Assembly: GCF_030649675.1 (NCBI RefSeq)
Contig: NZ_JAUTDR010000002.1
Location: 194,254 to 258,253 of the forward strand
DNA length: 64,000 bases
Origin: Haliea sp. E1-2-M8
GTDB taxonomy: Bacteria > Pseudomonadota > Gammaproteobacteria > Pseudomonadales > Halieaceae
Direction: 5' to 3'
Below are positions 62,010 to 64,000 of this stretch, piece after piece (positions within the stretch are counted from its first letter, which is position 1; each line of letters starts with the position of its first letter). The position numbers were made by a program, and so were the translations under genes. The notes beneath the pieces were generated by a model that searched no databases, had not been told where the DNA came from, and saw only the letters and a program-made list of their open reading frames with translations.

Positions 62010-63185
62010 ATGAAGAACGCGCTTCCGCAGCGGGCCCTGCGCGCCACCCGCCTGTTCGACGGCGAACAGTGGCACAGTGACTGCGGTGTGCTGCTGGCGG
62101 GTGACTCGGTGCAGGCTCTCATCCCGGCCGCCGCGATACCCGCCGCGCTGCCTTGTGAGGATATACCCGACGGTTTTCTGGCGCCCGGCCTGGTGGACCT
62201 GCAGGTCAATGGGGGTGGCGGCCTGCTGTTCAATAACGCGCCCAGCGCCGACACCGTTCTGCACATCGCCGCCGCCCATCGCCGCTACGGGACTACCGCG
62301 CTATTGCCCACCCTGCTCAGCGATACCGCCGCGGTATTGGAGGCGGGAGTTGCAGCGGTACGTTCTGCGCGGAGTTCGGCGCAGGCGGAAGCCAGGACCG
62401 TGCTCGGTATACATATTGAAGGACCGTTCTTTGCCGATGCGCGGCGCGGTACCCACCGGGCGGATCGCCTGCGCCGGCCCTCGCAGCAGGATATCGAATG
62501 GCTGTGCAGCCTCACGGATATCCACTGCCTGACCACCCTGGCGCCGGAAGCCATGGCCCCGGGCATGATTCGCCAACTGGCCGGCGCCGGCATTACTGTC
62601 AGTGCCGGCCACAGCGCGGCCAGTTGGCAAGAGCTGCGGCAGGCGCAGCAGGAGGGCCTGCGCGGTTATACCCACCTGTTCAATGCCATGAGCCCGCTGA
62701 CCGCCAGGGAGCCGGGGGTGACCGGCGCTGCCCTCGACAGCGGCGACTGCTGGTTGAGCATCATCGCCGACGGCCACCATGTGCATCCCGCCAGCATCCG
62801 CATCGCCCAGCGCTGCGCCGGTGCCGGCAAGCTGTTTCTGGTCAGCGATGCCATGGCCACCGTCGGCAGCGGCCAACCCTGGTTCACGCTGTACGGTGAG
62901 CGCATCACGGCGCGGGACGGTCGCCTGCTCAATGCGGAGGGTGCCCTGGCGGGGAGTGCGATTGGACTGATAGACGCGGTGCGCTACTGCCACCAGGTGG
63001 TGGGACTGCCCTTGGAGGAGTGCCTGCGCATGGCTTCCCTGTACCCGGCCGCATTTATCGGCGAGCCCGAACTGGGCCGGATCGCCGCGGGCTCGCGGGC
63101 GGACCTGGTGCTGCTGGATGCGGATCTGCAGGTTAACGCCACCTGGCTCGCGGGCCAGCGCGAGGACCACGCACAGCCACAGTGA
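62010..63185 (+). CDS. nagA: N-acetylglucosamine-6-phosphate deacetylase
   Basis: Amidohydrolase that converts GlcNAc-6-phosphate to glucosamine-6-phosphate and acetate, in amino-sugar and cell-wall recycling. 391 aa. Conserved positions: APGLVDLQVNGGGGLLFNN, HIEGPFF (metal Glu), SAGHSAAS and YTHLFNAMSPL (metal His residues), ADGHHVHP and LVSDAMATVG (catalytic Asp). No nagB, nagK or nagR gene lies nearby. ATG 62010 starts 6 nt after the nitroreductase stop. Confidence 0.95.
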   Translation: MKNALPQRALRATRLFDGEQWHSDCGVLLAGDSVQALIPAAAIPAALPCEDIPDGFLAPGLVDLQVNGGGGLLFNNAPSADTVLHIAAAHRRYGTTALLPTLLSDTAAVLEAGVAAVRSARSSAQAEARTVLGIHIEGPFFADARRGTHRADRLRRPSQQDIEWLCSLTDIHCLTTLAPEAMAPGMIRQLAGAGITVSAGHSAASWQELRQAQQEGLRGYTHLFNAMSPLTAREPGVTGAALDSGDCWLSIIADGHHVHPASIRIAQRCAGAGKLFLVSDAMATVGSGQPWFTLYGERITARDGRLLNAEGALAGSAIGLIDAVRYCHQVVGLPLEECLRMASLYPAAFIGEPELGRIAAGSRADLVLLDADLQVNATWLAGQREDHAQPQ

Positions 63186-63188
63186 ACG

Positions 63189-64000
63189 TCAGGGCTTGAG
63201 CCGCTGCGCCATCAGTGCCCGCACATCCACCTTCGCCCCAAGGCGATTGGCGAGCACGAACATGCCCCCCAGCTTGCGGTGGAAATAGACCGCATGGGTG
63301 GGCGGCGCCTGCCAAAAGTCCCGGAATCCGGTCACCGACTGGCCCATTTCCATCAGTCGGGCCGGCATGTCGGAGGCGCCGAAATCGTAGGGGCCCTCCT
63401 GCCGCAGTGGCTCCAGCGCCAGCAGCAGCATGTCCAGCACCAGCTCCCGGTAGCGCGAGTCCGGTTCGCCCATGGAGTAGCCGACGCGCTCCGCCGCCCT
63501 GGCGGTGCCCTCCCGGTCGCCCGCCATCGCGGCCGCCGCCAGCTTGGCGTAGTCGCGGACGAAGGCGGCCTTGAACGGGCGGGTGGCGCCAAAATCGAGC
63601 AGCACGATTGCGCCGTCGCGCTCGCGATACTGGTAATTGGCAAAATTGGGGTCGGTCTGCACCAGCCGCAACTCGAACATTTCGGTCAACAGCAGCTCGA
63701 TCAGGGCGCTCATGACCCGGTCGCGTTCGGCGGCCGGCTGCAGGGCCAGGGTCTCGATGGACTCGCCCTCGACGTAGGTCATGCCCAGAACATTGCGCCG
63801 GGTCAGGTCTGGCAACACCTCGGGCAGGACAAAGCGCTGGTCGTGGGCGAGGGCCTTGCGAAAGCGGTTGAGATATTTGGCTTCCTTGAGATAGTCGGCC
63901 TCGTCCTTGAGCTGGGCACGGGCGTCCAGCAACAGCGGCTCCAGGTCCAGGTGCCGCGGCAGCAGCCCCGACATCCGCAGCAGGGTGGCAATGTTGTCGA
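63189..64000 (-). CDS. ABC1/UbiB-family atypical kinase (partial, N-terminus outside window)
   Basis: C-terminal part of an AarF/ABC1/UbiB-type protein-kinase-like protein; the frame stays open past position 64000, so the start is missing. The visible part begins DNIATLLRMSGLLPRHLDLEPLL, then ARAQLKDEADYLKEAKYLNRFR, VLGMTYVEGESIETL, TDPNFANYQYRERDGAIVLLDFGATRPF, where TDPNFAN and LLDFGAT correspond to the catalytic-loop Asp/Asn and DFG-like metal site. Relatives support ubiquinone synthesis; this subgroup may act elsewhere. Convergent with nagA, 3 nt between stops. Confidence 0.9.
   Translation of the reverse strand, partial: DNIATLLRMSGLLPRHLDLEPLLLDARAQLKDEADYLKEAKYLNRFRKALAHDQRFVLPEVLPDLTRRNVLGMTYVEGESIETLALQPAAERDRVMSALIELLLTEMFELRLVQTDPNFANYQYRERDGAIVLLDFGATRPFKAAFVRDYAKLAAAAMAGDREGTARAAERVGYSMGEPDSRYRELVLDMLLLALEPLRQEGPYDFGASDMPARLMEMGQSVTGFRDFWQAPPTHAVYFHRKLGGMFVLANRLGAKVDVRALMAQRLKP

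Noticed and set aside
1-64000. CRISPR arrays, prophage, insertion sequences, tRNA or rRNA genes
   Set aside because: No regularly spaced repeats, integrase or transposase genes, or recognisable tRNA cloverleaf or rRNA sequence was seen on reading both strands; a tRNA scan was not available.

Overview
The window is a GC-rich chromosomal segment from a free-living, probably aerobic marine gammaproteobacterium. Two TonB-dependent receptors, a PhoX phosphatase, a DASH cryptochrome beside an iron-sulfur photolyase, LexA boxes of the gammaproteobacterial form (CTGT-N8-ACAG) and several lipoproteins with LxxC lipoboxes all fit this. A Halieaceae/Cellvibrionales-type host is my inference from overall gene content, not something the sequence proves. 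I see no rRNA, tRNA, insertion sequence, prophage or CRISPR array. Genes are densely packed, often overlapping by ATGA or GTGA.

Layout. 1-8.7 kb: a partial DUF885 lipoprotein, an orphan SOS-controlled imuB, a small periplasmic protein, a lipocalin/EncFtn-like ferritin pair, chrA, a hotdog thioesterase, a DUF2165 membrane protein and a second SOS-controlled gene (PA0069-type radical SAM). 8.4-21.3 kb: a long minus-strand run. Its upstream half is a tightly coupled five-gene unit (beta-helix/diheme-cytochrome lipoprotein, VTT membrane protein, six-hairpin glycosidase-like protein, GT4 glycosyltransferase, phosphodiesterase::EEP fusion). It is followed by DUF3147, class I aldolase, a nucleoside deaminase, a GST, YkvA and DUF1622 genes. 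21.5-26 kb: a ribose-type sugar ABC transporter coupled to a CaCA-type cation antiporter. 26-34.2 kb: a CHASE-GAF-PAS-GGDEF-EAL protein, a TonB receptor and PhoX, with intergenic repeats and two terminators.

34.3-43 kb: an M1 aminopeptidase lipoprotein divergent from a four-gene oligopeptide ABC importer, a plausible peptide-scavenging unit. 43-53 kb: glutamate dehydrogenase, a RimK-type ATP-grasp gene coupled to a 2OG-Fe(II) oxygenase, an ene-reductase divergent from a DASH cryptochrome whose 3' end overlaps a convergent FeS-photolyase, and an Ntn acylase lipoprotein. 53.2-62 kb: a catabolic-looking accessory cluster (cyclase, GMC oxidoreductase with its Tat-type small subunit, TonB receptor, MaoC hydratase, MarR regulator, LLM flavin monooxygenase, nitroreductase). 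Two copies of a near-identical operator-like sequence link the cyclase gene to the TonB/MaoC divergent promoter. 62-64 kb: nagA and a partial ABC1/UbiB-family kinase.

The best candidates for something undescribed are the five-gene coupled glycan/lipid unit at 12.2-21.3 kb and the shared-operator catabolic cluster at 53-61 kb. Functions proposed for both are inference from family membership and gene order. Domain calls come from motif recognition by eye; no database search was run.
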